Source: Aplidium turbinatum (Eukaryota > Chordata > Ascidiacea > Aplousobranchia > Polyclinidae). Taken from it: 64,000 bases of DNA. The notes under the pieces are model-generated. The model was not told the origin of the DNA, did not search any database, and saw only the letters and a program-made list of their open reading frames with translations. The stretch lies in assembly GCA_918807975.1 (NCBI GenBank), contig OU964931.1:6830251-6894250 (forward strand), in the 5' to 3' direction. Positions within the stretch are counted from its first letter, which is position 1, and each line of letters opens with the position of its first letter. The position numbers and the translations under genes were made by a program. Shown here piece by piece: positions 27,368 through 35,730 of the stretch.

Positions 27368-28023
27368 TAGTGCAGACGTGGGAACTTAAAAAGTGGTGTT
27401 TGTGGGAAATTTTTTTTATCAAACTGATACTTTTCTCAGACCTTCCCTATATTATGCAGATGGCTCAGAAAAAAATCCCTATTAATCGGATGATGGGAAA
27501 CCTCCTTTTGGGCCCTTTTTCCAAATAACGTCACAATCCCTTATGAAAATTTCAAGTCTTTCAAAATAGGACATATTATACATCATTTTTTAGCTTTTTT
27601 CAAATGGAACAACTTTTTCTACTAATAAGAACCCTGAAAATGTACAGAAAAAGAGTTATTACCGATTAAGCAAAAGGATAAATCTGTGAATTTCAGGCAA
27701 ATTTAAAATTATTTGTCTCTGTTGTACTTATTCTTCTATATTCTATAACAAAAATTAAACAAAGTAAGCTGAAACGTAAATTGAAGCTATCATCAAACAC
27801 GACAAAGATGTTGCTTTTCTCCTCGTCTTGTCCCGTTTCATATCTTCATTGTAGGAGAATTCCTTTTCTTCGGTACCAACATCGACGTTATGCAGAAGTG
27901 AAAAAAAAACCTTCATTCTTAAGTTTTTCGTCTAGTCTCTGGAATATGTCGTTCATACAAATTATTACTTAGATACGAAAAAGATGTGAAACTATCTTTG
28001 TATTTCAAACATACTTAGGCTAC
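27368..28023. repeat. Left terminal inverted repeat (~640 bp)
   Basis: Reads inward from TAGTGCAG and matches the reverse complement of 32,465-33,111 with scattered small differences. Both arms contain the tract ending CTTAAGAATGAAGG near their inner part. Confidence 0.85.
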
Positions 28024-28317
28024 AATACTATTACATTCAACACCATGACATTCACCACACGAAGAAACACATGCCATTCCATAATTGCGACAGGTGCAAG
28101 TTTTCTTTCCACATGGATTTTTCGTTGATTTCTTACATCCGCATCTAATTACTTTGGTCAATGCTTCTGGTGCTACAGGCATATCCGTCATTATTGGGAC
28201 AAGTTCGTTGTTGCTATTGTTTCTCCATTCCCATTCACAAACATTGAATTTAAATTCTAAAGACGTAACCCAGGAAGTAGGCTGCTCTTTAGCTCGGTGG
28301 TAGCTTTTCCGGTGCAA
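28015..28317 (-). pseudogene. Transposase fragment: C-terminal CXC cysteine cluster
   Basis: About 100 residues ending in a dense cysteine cluster: RCGCKKS, NPCGKKTCTCRNYGMACV, then CGECHGVECNS. This is the tesmin/TSO1-like CXC arrangement (likely zinc-binding) found at the C-terminus of a family of transposon-encoded proteins in invertebrates. It begins right at the inner edge of the left inverted repeat, fitting a gene that ends near that terminus. No intact single frame connects it to the fragments upstream (at higher coordinates). Confidence 0.6.
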
Positions 28318-28518
28318 TTATCCCTTTGCATGCCATATAGCCTACATGTAATTGTCATGTCTAAAAGTAAACAAAAATAAATATTACATACAGGGTATCT
28401 AGAATTGGACAATATCTGAAAAGTGTAAACATTTTTATATAATCCCTATGTAAAAATACATATCTGAGTTTAGTAAGCGTTGAATCTTCATTGCCACAAT
28501 ACTAGATCTTGAATGCAG

Positions 28519-28761
28519 TTATAGAGGCTTCCCGATCTCGTTTTGGGAACTCCAGACATTGCTGATAATTGCAGAATTCTTTTTCAGCGTTTCTGATTTT
28601 CGCAAACTTCTTTTCCCTTTTCCAAATATCGATGACGTTGTGTCGCATCCTGACCATGCATGGAGGAAAAGAAGATCTTCTTTAATATCTTTAATACCTG
28701 GGGTGGCTTCTTTGATTCTCCAGGCTTTGTTGAAGCGCTCCTTGGTCGAAGTAAATATCAT
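28519..28761 (-). pseudogene. Transposase fragment with GCDTTS motif
   Basis: Contains LLFLHAWSGCDTTSSIFGKGK. The HAxxGCDTTS..GKGK block is typical, as I recall, of large uncharacterised transposon proteins of cnidarians, molluscs and tunicates; the Asp may be catalytic. It lies between the CXC fragment and the FDVYHDESTK fragment, as expected for one original minus-strand gene. It is broken from its neighbours by frame changes or introns that I cannot tell apart. Confidence 0.55.
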
Positions 28762-29008
28762 TATAAGTGTCAGTCTTCCAATGATGCAGTAGCATAGTAA
28801 CTACATCAGTATCATCAGCAATGACATTTACTGGACCTTTACGAAGAGAAGCATAATCAAGGGATTTCACTACAATGGAACCGTCAGCATCATCAGAGCA
28901 TTTTGCCTCGCGTAATTAACCGCCATGCGATGTGCCTTTCTCCTCTGCTTTGCAGTTTTATTTTTGTGCATTTCGTTTTTCAATATTCATTGTGTAGATC
29001 AGTTATTT

Positions 29009-29290
29009 TTAATGTATAGATGTTATTGTAAAATCATCAGAGCAGTTGTGAACTTCAACTTCGGATTGTCTCAGAAGGGTAGAAACAAACTCGATGAATT
29101 CAGCCTTGGTTTCGATGCAGCTGAGGTAGCGATCCTGAGTAAAAGGAAGTGAATTGCTCGGATCAATTTTCACAAACGTGCTCTGTGGAACGGAATTTCG
29201 GCACAAGTGCTCTTGACTTTTAGTACTTTCGTCATGATAGACATCAAACACAACAACAGCATGGGTATAATGGTTTTGGATATATTTCAC
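29009..29290 (-). pseudogene. Transposase fragment, middle region
   Basis: Encodes AVVVFDVYHDESTKSQEHLC, then a QDRYLSCIETKAEFIEFVS stretch and VEVHNCSDDF. The FDxYxxxxTKxxEH and FLSxxxNKxxFI pattern matches the middle of the same GCDTTS-type protein family. It ends close to the SINE insertion at about 29.3 kb, which separates it from the 29,659-29,949 fragment. Confidence 0.5.
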
Positions 29291-29299
29291 ATACGAATT

Positions 29300-29622
29300 T
29301 CAAACTTGTTTGTTTGTTTGTTTATCTTTATCCTGCATTGCGGGAAAGCGGACTTGAGCGCTATGCATCGGTGTAGCCTACGCCTTCCGACTTACACCTG
29401 GCCCACGCTGCAGCCGACTGCAATGTCTGTTTCCGGTTGTCCACTCTACTTATGACTTAAATTTGGTACTACCCATTACTCGAAATCGATCACTAGGTAG
29501 AGGCAATTATCGTAAAGTTTCTTGCCCAGAGAAACAACAGCAAGTGCGGGTGGCTGGAGTCGAACATGCAGGCTCTCGACTGCGAGCCCAACGCGCTAAC
29601 CACTCGGCCACGGCTGCCGACA
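29300..29622 (-). mobile_element. tRNA-derived SINE (Ser/Leu-like head)
   Basis: On the minus strand it starts with a tRNA-like head: box A within CAGCCGTGGCCGAGTGGTTA, then GCTCGCAGTCGAGAG, then box B GTTCGACTCC. A ~220 bp body with TCTCTGGGCAAGAAACTTTA follows, and the element ends in a (AAAC)n-type tail, seen on the plus strand as repeated TTTG. The head looks like a class II (Ser/Leu) tRNA. It was copied by a LINE partner I cannot identify. It is inserted in the long-TIR transposon. It is not a functional tRNA gene because no acceptor stem closes. Confidence 0.8.
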
Positions 29623-29658
29623 AACTTCATTCCTTTTTTCCAGCAAACTTTTATAGGC

Positions 29659-29949
29659 CTAATGCACCACCGTCGATAATAGAAGTTGCTTGTTGATTTC
29701 CTCTAAGGCATGCGACGAAGAACCAGGCAAAAGAATTTTTCGAAGAGAGGGTTTGTCAGGCTTTCTCATCATGCCTTCCTTGAACATCGACATTGGCTCT
29801 GAAGTCAACTCGAATTCGAAAAATTGCTCAAGGCTTTCCTCGCTTTCAGCAACAGCAAACATCCTATTGAATATGACTTTCGAACCAATACCACTTGCAC
29901 CACTTTTTGTTTTGTTTACTTCCATTAAGGATTCTAACGGTTTGATCAA
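29659..29949 (-). pseudogene. Transposase fragment, N-terminal half
   Basis: Contains SLEQFFEFELTSEPMSMFKE, GMMRKPDKPSLRKILL and SSSHALEEIN. The FELTxxPxSMFxxGxMRKPxKxxLR block is the conserved early part of GCDTTS-type transposon proteins. It precedes (on the minus strand) the FDVYHDESTK fragment, from which the SINE separates it. Confidence 0.5.
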
Positions 29950-29999
29950 TTGATTGATGCGATAGTTGTTAATTTTATAATCGACTTGAATATCATGTC

Positions 30000-32464
30000 A
30001 AGTAGCAGCCACTCTGTGAAGCAGTCTATGTATATCAGCCGAACAAGTGATTCTTTGTTGTTTTAAGAAAACCTTTGAAACGTCAATCGCGGCTTCGTGT
30101 TGATAGAATTATTACGTTACTTTTACAGACATGAAGCTTGTGTTTACTTAAATCTATATATCTCTTTCCACGGAGTTGGTGATCTATCGAATTGTACGAA
30201 AACAATTACATTTTTAGCAATTCTTTATTCGTTCTGAAAAACAAGCTTAAATAATTGCTGTCAGTTTTTAGACGAGAAACTGACGCTTGCAAGCCTGACT
30301 CATAAGAGGGCGCTCGAGTATATGTAGTTTGTTGTTTTAAAACACTATTTTTAACTTCTACTGCTCTAAAAAACAATTTTATGTCATCTTGTGGGCTGAA
30401 AATTAATCGGTGTTTTTCATCATCCATTTAAACGTTGGCATAGCATGGCAAACGTTAATTCAACGTTTAAATATCATTTGTCTGAATGGGACTGTAAATA
30501 ACTGGTTAGCGCGATATTTCTTCCAAGCTTTCGCCGCATTTTGAAAAATGATGTATCAACGTTAGTGAGCGATTGTTTTCCACTTGCTTGGTTGCTTCAA
30601 CGAAGGCATATTATTTGAAGTTACTTCTTCTCCTCGCTGTCTTTAAATAACACAGTTCCTCTGCGTTTTGCTGCAATCAGCATAAAAGCTTAGCAAAGCG
30701 AAGTCTGTTTACTTGTGAAGGCATAGACGAGCAATTCTCTTTGAGTTTTGTATTAGCTGCATTTGGTAAAACGAGATGTTTAAATCTTAACTCTTAAGCA
30801 TAAATTGAGAAACTTTATGTTACATATTTCTTGACCATTTACTAAGTTGATTGTAAATTTTGTATTCTATTTGAATAAGATGCACTAGTAGAATCAATTG
30901 CTGTATGACTGTTACGACTTATTATCATTTGGATTATTATATGTACGGATTATCACTTCAAGCCCTGTGGTCACAGCGGTAAACCATAATCTCTTCGTGG
31001 GAAAATTGTAACATAAAGTTCCCGGATCCGTTCGTCTGTATGTAATGACCGAAAAGAAACACTCTTCAGGAAACGTCTATTCGAGAATTGAATTTCTGTA
31101 AAAATAGCCTCAAAGCTGTCGAAAATGGGATGCAACGCCGTACACCACTAAAAACTTCTCACTACAGAACAGATTACTTAGATAAAAAACGGAAAATTTG
31201 TCCAGCTGGCAAGCACTAAGCAAACAGTTAAATATGCCTCCAACTTTCAAGCAACCATTTTACGAATGACTAGAATAATTTGGAGTAACTGTGACGCAAT
31301 AATGAAAGACATTGTCACGCAATTCAAACCGGTGTTCAAAGGTAGTGATGCAATATTTCATCAGGTCTTACGACCGATGGTGCAATATTTGGACATTTTC
31401 TAGCAATTTCCATGACGTAAGATGCCAGCTAGGTTAAGTAGACCATAACGGTTTTTATATGACGTTTGATTTGGTGAATAATTGTCTGGAACACCCTGAT
31501 TGCTGTCTCGGTAAGTCTGAACTGTAATCACCAGCTCTATCTAGAATTGAAGTAGCCTATATCTGCCCACTAAGTTTGTTAAACGACCTTGCGACCTGCA
31601 ACCCCGACCTTGCGACCTGCAACCCCGTAAACTTGCGACCTGCAACCCCGTAAACTTGCGATCTGCAACTTGTGATCTTGTGGCTGAACCTTCGACCTGC
31701 AACTTGTGATCTTGTGATCTTCTGACTTGTGATCTTGCAACCTATCTGCCACAATAAGTTAACAGAACTCAAAATCGTTTTCAGATTCAATCTACTTGGC
31801 TTGTTTCTCTGTCTGTTGTAGGCGCATAACCGTATTAACTAAGCGACGCATATAATAATCCAATCCACTGTTTGGCGCCAGTGAGAAAGATATTCCTTAA
31901 CGTAGAATTCGCGTCAAAATTCTACAATAGTAATTGCTACCCCATCTAAACCTTTTCGGATATTTTGACCAATTTGCTCCGCTTGTTCACAATTGACGTC
32001 ATCTTTTCCAGCAATGGATACGAGACCGTTTGAAAGAGAAGATAGGTTGACATCTGGTACCAAGAATGGGTTTTTCGTTGTTAACCAGGACAGAAACTTT
32101 TACAATCTTCGTAATCCCTCTTTTTTCTTGAAGCACCCAACTCTTCATGCTGGTTAGCCTCCTTCATACAAACTGAGCCTTATTTAGTTGCGTCATTGCT
32201 TCATGAATACTTGCCGAGTGACTCACACTAAAAACCCAAAGATGTCGAACAGTTTTTGTCATACTTTTCCTTCCGTCAATCCTCCACGCGACTTAATTGA
32301 GCGCATACGAGCTTGCTCGATCGCAAGATCTTTCCAAATTCCGGTGAAGCTTTTTGTTGTCCTCTTTACTGTGTGCTGCTCGGTTAGGAGTTGATCGTAG
32401 GCCTACAACCATAGATGAAAAGAAAATTCTGCAATTATCAGCAATATCTGGAGGCATGGTGTTG
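30000..32464. other. Interior of the long-TIR element without clear genes
   Basis: A 73-codon minus-strand frame at 30,206-30,427 could be an N-terminal exon of the element's transposase but has no motif I can name. The remainder is AT-rich, with the short tandem repeat at 31,580-31,745 and no other recognisable coding region. Confidence 0.4.
31580..31745. repeat. Short imperfect tandem repeat
   Basis: Variants of CTTGCGACCTGCAACCCC, GTAAACTTGCGACCTGCAACC and ACTTGTGATCTTGTGATCTT follow each other in about 11-bp steps. Not coding. Confidence 0.8.
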
Positions 32465-33111
32465 AATGTAATAGTATAGTAGCCTAAGTATGCTTGAAAT
32501 ACAAAGATAGTTTCACATCTTTTTCGTATCTAAGTATATATAGTATGAATGACATACTCCAGAGACTAGACGAAAAACTTAAGAATGAAGGTTTTTTTTT
32601 CACTTTTGCATAACGTCGATGTTGGTGCCGAAGAGGAGTGCTCTTACAATGAAGATGAAACGGGACAAGACGAGGAGGAAAGCAACATCTTTGTCGTTTT
32701 TGATGATGATGATAGCTTCAATTTTTGTTTCGCTTACTTTGTTAACGAATGTAGAAGAATAAGTCCAACAGTGACGAATAATTTCAAATTTGCCTGGAAT
32801 TCATAGATTTATCCTTTTGCTTAATCGGTAATAACTCTTTTTCTGTACATTTTCAGGGTTCTGGTTAATAGAAAAAGTTGTTCCATTTGAAAAAAGCTAA
32901 AAAATGATGTATAATATGTCCTATTTTGAAAACCTTGAAACTTTCATAAAGGGATTGTGACGTCATTTGGAAAAAGGCCCAAAAGGGGGTTTCCCATCAT
33001 CCGATTGATGGGGATTTTTTTCTGAGCAATTTGCATAGTATGGGGAAGGTCTGAGAAAAGTATCAGTTTGATAAAAAAATTTTCCCACAAAAAACTCCCA
33101 CGACTGCACTA
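32465..33111. repeat. Right terminal inverted repeat (~640 bp)
   Basis: Mirror of 27,368-28,023, ending CGTGGGAGTT / CTGCACTA. An acidic open frame within it (32,585-32,806) has its mirror in the left arm and is not called as a gene. Confidence 0.85.
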
Positions 33112-33265
33112 GTAACCGATAGGGGGATGTCTTTGAGAAAGGCTAGCGAGAAGTATGAAATTCCTCTTGGGACCCTCTCAAACCATGTAAACGGAAAAGG
33201 CAAACGGTATTCGAAAGCACGACATCCTACTGTATTTACGCCAGAACGAGAGCTTGTGAATCAAT

Positions 33266-33860
33266 GGCTTTGCCCGTGGTAGGACTTCTTTGTGGGGTTT
33301 TCTTTGATTGATTGAATCTTTATCCTCGGACTGGGAAAGTTTCTTGAAGAGCTTAATCCTGGCAGTTTCGCATACTTGTAGAGGCTTTGAATCACTGGTC
33401 ACCGAAATTGACAGAGTGAAGTTTCCGATTGCTGAAGTCTTGTTCCCCGGAATTATTCCATCCATTAGATGCCGCTGAATGGAGAGCAGTCAACGTGCGT
33501 TGCTCAAGCGCCCCGAAAGTCCAACCAGCGCCGCTTGATCTTGAAGCTTCTTCGTTCCAGAAGTCACGCGCTACCAACTGAGCTATCGAGGCCTGCCTTG
33601 CTTTTCTTTACTATGAGCTAAATGCATCAAGACGTGTTCCCCTCACGACCATCAGCACTCTTGATAACGCACCATGGCCGATCTTCATAGCAACTGTCCA
33701 TACAAATCTTAAATATATCAGCTAAAGCTATGTGGGCTAATAAAGCTATACCGTAGCCTAAATATATATGTTGTTTATTTGTTTTGTAATATTTTATTTT
33801 CCCTTTATATCTTAAATTTTTCTGAAGGTGTTGCGACCGTGCCAAATTTCTTTCAACTCC
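33266..33860 (-). repeat. Repeat R, copy 1, carrying a SINE
   Basis: A ~450 bp dispersed repeat in the opposite orientation to copy 2 (57,480-57,641 plus 62,509-62,650). Copy 1 has a SINE at 33,305-33,591 that copy 2 lacks. Copy 2 has an LTR retrotransposon that copy 1 lacks, so each copy shows the other's empty site. A short frame (…FFACLA-like) is partly open in both copies, but I cannot name it. Confidence 0.75.
33305..33591 (-). mobile_element. tRNA-derived SINE, family A
   Basis: On the minus strand: head GATAGCTCAGTTGGTAGCGC (box A), box B-like GGCGCTGGTTGGACT, then CTTGAGCAACGCACGTTG, ATTCAGCGGCATCTAATGG, AATTCCGGGGAACAAGACTT, and a 3' tail CAATCAATCAA. About 70% like the copy at 33,897-34,203. 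No clear target duplication, but the empty site is visible in repeat R copy 2 around 62,592. Confidence 0.85.
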
Positions 33861-33896
33861 ACAGTGTAGATTCTAACAATCTGTTTAAGCCTGATG

Positions 33897-34203
33897 CTTG
33901 AATCTTTATCCTCGGACTGGGAAAGCTTCTTGCAGAGCTTAATCCTGGCAGTTTCGCATACTTGTAGAGGCTTTGAATCACTCACGCAGGCCCGGTCACC
34001 GAGATTGACAGAGTGAAGTTTCCGATTGTTGAAGTCTTGTTGCCGGGGAATTATTCCATCCATTAGATGCCGCTGAATGGAGAGCAGTCCTCAACGTGCG
34101 TTGCTCAAGCGCACACCCCGAGAGTCGAACCAGCGCCGCTATTGATGTTGAAGTTTCTTCGTTCCAGAAGTGACGCGCTAACCAATTGACCTATCTGGAC
34201 GGA
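33897..34203 (-). mobile_element. tRNA-derived SINE, family A
   Basis: Minus-strand head CCAGATAGGTCAATTGGTTA with GCGCG following (box A) and box B GGTTCGACTCTCGG, followed by the same body as the copy at 33,305-33,591 in the same orientation. The CTTGAGCAACGCACG and GGCATCTAATGGATGG blocks are shared. Box B is closer to the tRNA consensus here. Confidence 0.85.
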
Positions 34204-35004
34204 CGATTTAGTTGTGGCAATATCGAATTACGAGCTTTCGGAACACAGTCCCCTAGTCATGTGCTATGAGTTTATGACGAATGGTGTTGAATTCAGTGAG
34301 TGGTTCTTTCATGTGGCTCTTTGGTTTAGCTAAACTACACACTACGAATGCTTTTGGCTCATTGGTGGTCAAAAGAAGATTTTGATGAAAAGTTTAGTAG
34401 GCTAACAAAGTTTTATTTTGGTAACTTATGTCTGTCCTGATTATTTCTGAACAGATATTTCAAAAAAGCAAAAATGCAAACATGTTTTTACCATTTCAAC
34501 TTTAAACAGATTTTTGGGAAAAAAACCATTGCTTTTTTTATTTTCGTTTTTTTTAACCATTAGGCTACGGTTTTTTCACACTTCCCTTTGTTGGTTTTAT
34601 TGTTGTATTATTATCGTTTCTTTTGCGTTCCAACAAAGAAAAGTAAATTGAATTGACTCACATCCCTGAACATGATCACCACTAAGACCATTTCCCAGGA
34701 TTCATCATTGCAGTAGGCTACTGGTAGCACTTGAAATTGGGTGGTTTATTGTAATCACTTGCGGAGCATGTGGCCACACTTGTGACTTACAGAACTTAGT
34801 CAAAATTGCAGAAAATTAGGGTAGCCTACAATAAGTTTTTTAGCAGCTATAATTTTACAGTTCTTTGTTATGATAAATGAAAACAGCTGTTACTTGAAAA
34901 AATGTATGAAACGATTGGAAATTGTGAAAAAAACAAAAATCGTAAAAAAACGCAACTACAAAAACCGTTTTTAACCATCCATAGCCTATTAATATAATTT
35001 ATTT
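34204..35004. other. No recognisable feature
   Basis: AT-rich sequence downstream of the host gene. No coding similarity, no paired terminal repeats and no obvious polyadenylation site for the minus-strand gene could be decided. Confidence 0.45.
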
Positions 35005-35190
35005 CAGTTCAGTTGTTTTTATTTCTGACCATCACAGCGAAAACAATACACGTCAACATAGCAAAGGTCTAGAAATAGGTACAAGCGACAAAACAAAGCA
35101 TCAGACAAAGCTGTCCATATCCAAAACAACGAAATAATACACAAACTGCAAATATCACAAACAACCACTTTTGATGCCGCCAGTTTAAGA
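35005..35190 (-). mobile_element. LINE 3' end, (CTGAA)n-tailed family
   Basis: On the minus strand it ends TGGTCAGAAATAAAAACAAC followed by CTGAACTGAA. Relatives lie at 55,893-56,085 (plus) and 57,355-57,460 (minus), sharing the TTTTGTCGCTT, ACCT and CTATGTTGACGTGTATTG stretch. Conserved 3' ends with short repeated tails are typical of 5'-truncated LINE copies (CR1/L2-like), but no reverse transcriptase is present here. Confidence 0.6.
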
Positions 35191-35523
35191 GCTCACTGAA
35201 CAATAAACATGGTGAAAAACACTAATGTCCTTGCAACCCCATTATTATTATTATCATGCAATTATAAACCTTTTAAAGATTACAAAGGTAGTTTCCTACA
35301 CGCTTACTATAGATGTACTGAAGTTGTACGTGGCCTGTTACCGATTTGACGAACGAAGAGTCACGCATGTTTATCTCTCTAACGTTAAAAATATTCAGCA
35401 GTCAGCATATAGGCTACTATAGACTACAACCTCAGTGTTGATTTGTCACATTAATTCACAAGAAACTAAATTGAAGAGGTAACATAACTAAATAGTTTTC
35501 CCTCAAACACACGATGACAATCA

Positions 35524-35730
35524 TCAGTATTTCGCTTTAGACGTTAATGAGGACTTCACCACAGTAAATGCAGCTCCTCCAAATATAAACAAAACTAAAA
35601 GCAATACAATATATATCGTGTAATCGATTCCCTTTTCCAAAATTTCAAATAAGTGTTTATCCACAACCACACTGTAACTCACAGACAGAGTCCTATTCAC
35701 AAAGCAACTGAAGTAGCCGGCGCTATTCAC
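35524..35730 (-). CDS. Exon 11: end of Ig, transmembrane helix, stop
   Basis: Acceptor TTTTGCGCAG|GTG in phase 0. Encodes VNSAGYFSCFVNRTLSVSYS (Ig F-G strands with the second Cys), then VVVDKHLFEILEKGIDYT, a ~22-residue hydrophobic helix IYIVLLLVLFIFGGAAFTVV, a short tail KSSLTSKAKY and a stop. The join LRNVA|VNSAGYFSC is a textbook Ig E-F transition. The short basic tail carries no signalling motif that I can see. 207 bp including stop. Confidence 0.93.
   Translation of the reverse strand: MNSAGYFSCFVNRTLSVSYSVVVDKHLFEILEKGIDYTIYIVLLLVLFIFGGAAFTVVKSSLTSKAKY

Larger units (their letters stand above)
27368..33111 (-). mobile_element. Long-TIR DNA transposon with GCDTTS/CXC-type transposase
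   Basis: A 5,744 bp element bounded by ~640 bp inverted repeats whose tips read TAGTGCAGACGTGGGA (left) and TAGTGCAGTCGTGGGA (right, reversed). The target duplication appears to be 3 bp, GTA (27,365-27,367 and 33,112-33,114). Its removal restores the pogo reading frame, which supports the exact borders. Minus-strand coding fragments lie in a consistent order from about 30.4 to 28.0 kb. A tRNA-derived SINE is inserted at about 29.3-29.6 kb and a short tandem repeat lies at 31.6-31.7 kb. I see no viral-type polymerase or capsid gene. The superfamily is not assigned. Confidence 0.75.
21120..33265 (+). mobile_element. pogo-like DNA transposon, split by several insertions and truncated
   Basis: Pieces of one older element are spread over 12 kb. 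They are the left flank with a GTGGGGGCATTATGAACG-type end (about 21,120-21,244), the stretch 22,098-22,558, the short piece 27,335-27,367 and the piece from 33,112. Each break is an insertion with its own target duplication. The readable part is the N-terminus of a transposase (listed separately). The right end is not seen: similarity stops near 33,265 where repeat R begins. The exact left end is uncertain. Confidence 0.55.
22509..33265 (+). pseudogene. pogo-like transposase N-terminus, broken by two transposons
   Basis: The open frame starts at the ATG at 22,509 and encodes MVREYKRKRTKSYSPED. It resumes after the first insertion (from 27,335) with LHNAAKQ, and after the second (from 33,112) with VTDRGMSLRKASEKYEIPL and further residues to about 33,260. 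The YKRK plus SPEDL plus RKASEKYEIP pattern is the psq-type helix-turn-helix that begins pogo/Tigger/CENP-B-like transposases, a DNA-binding domain. The two target duplications account exactly for the joins. The DDE catalytic domain is absent, so the gene cannot work. Identification rests on the N-terminal motif only. Confidence 0.6.

Noticed and set aside
29540-29620. tRNA gene (Ser/Leu-like)
   Set aside because: Boxes A and B are present but the acceptor stem does not close and a SINE body with tail follows.
32585-32806. Acidic 73-codon plus-strand frame
   Set aside because: It lies entirely in the inverted repeat of the transposon, and its mirror copy in the other arm is not kept open.
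27368-33111. Polinton/Maverick assignment for the long-TIR element
   Set aside because: The length is under 6 kb, the duplication seems to be 3 bp and not 6, and no polymerase, integrase or capsid gene is seen.
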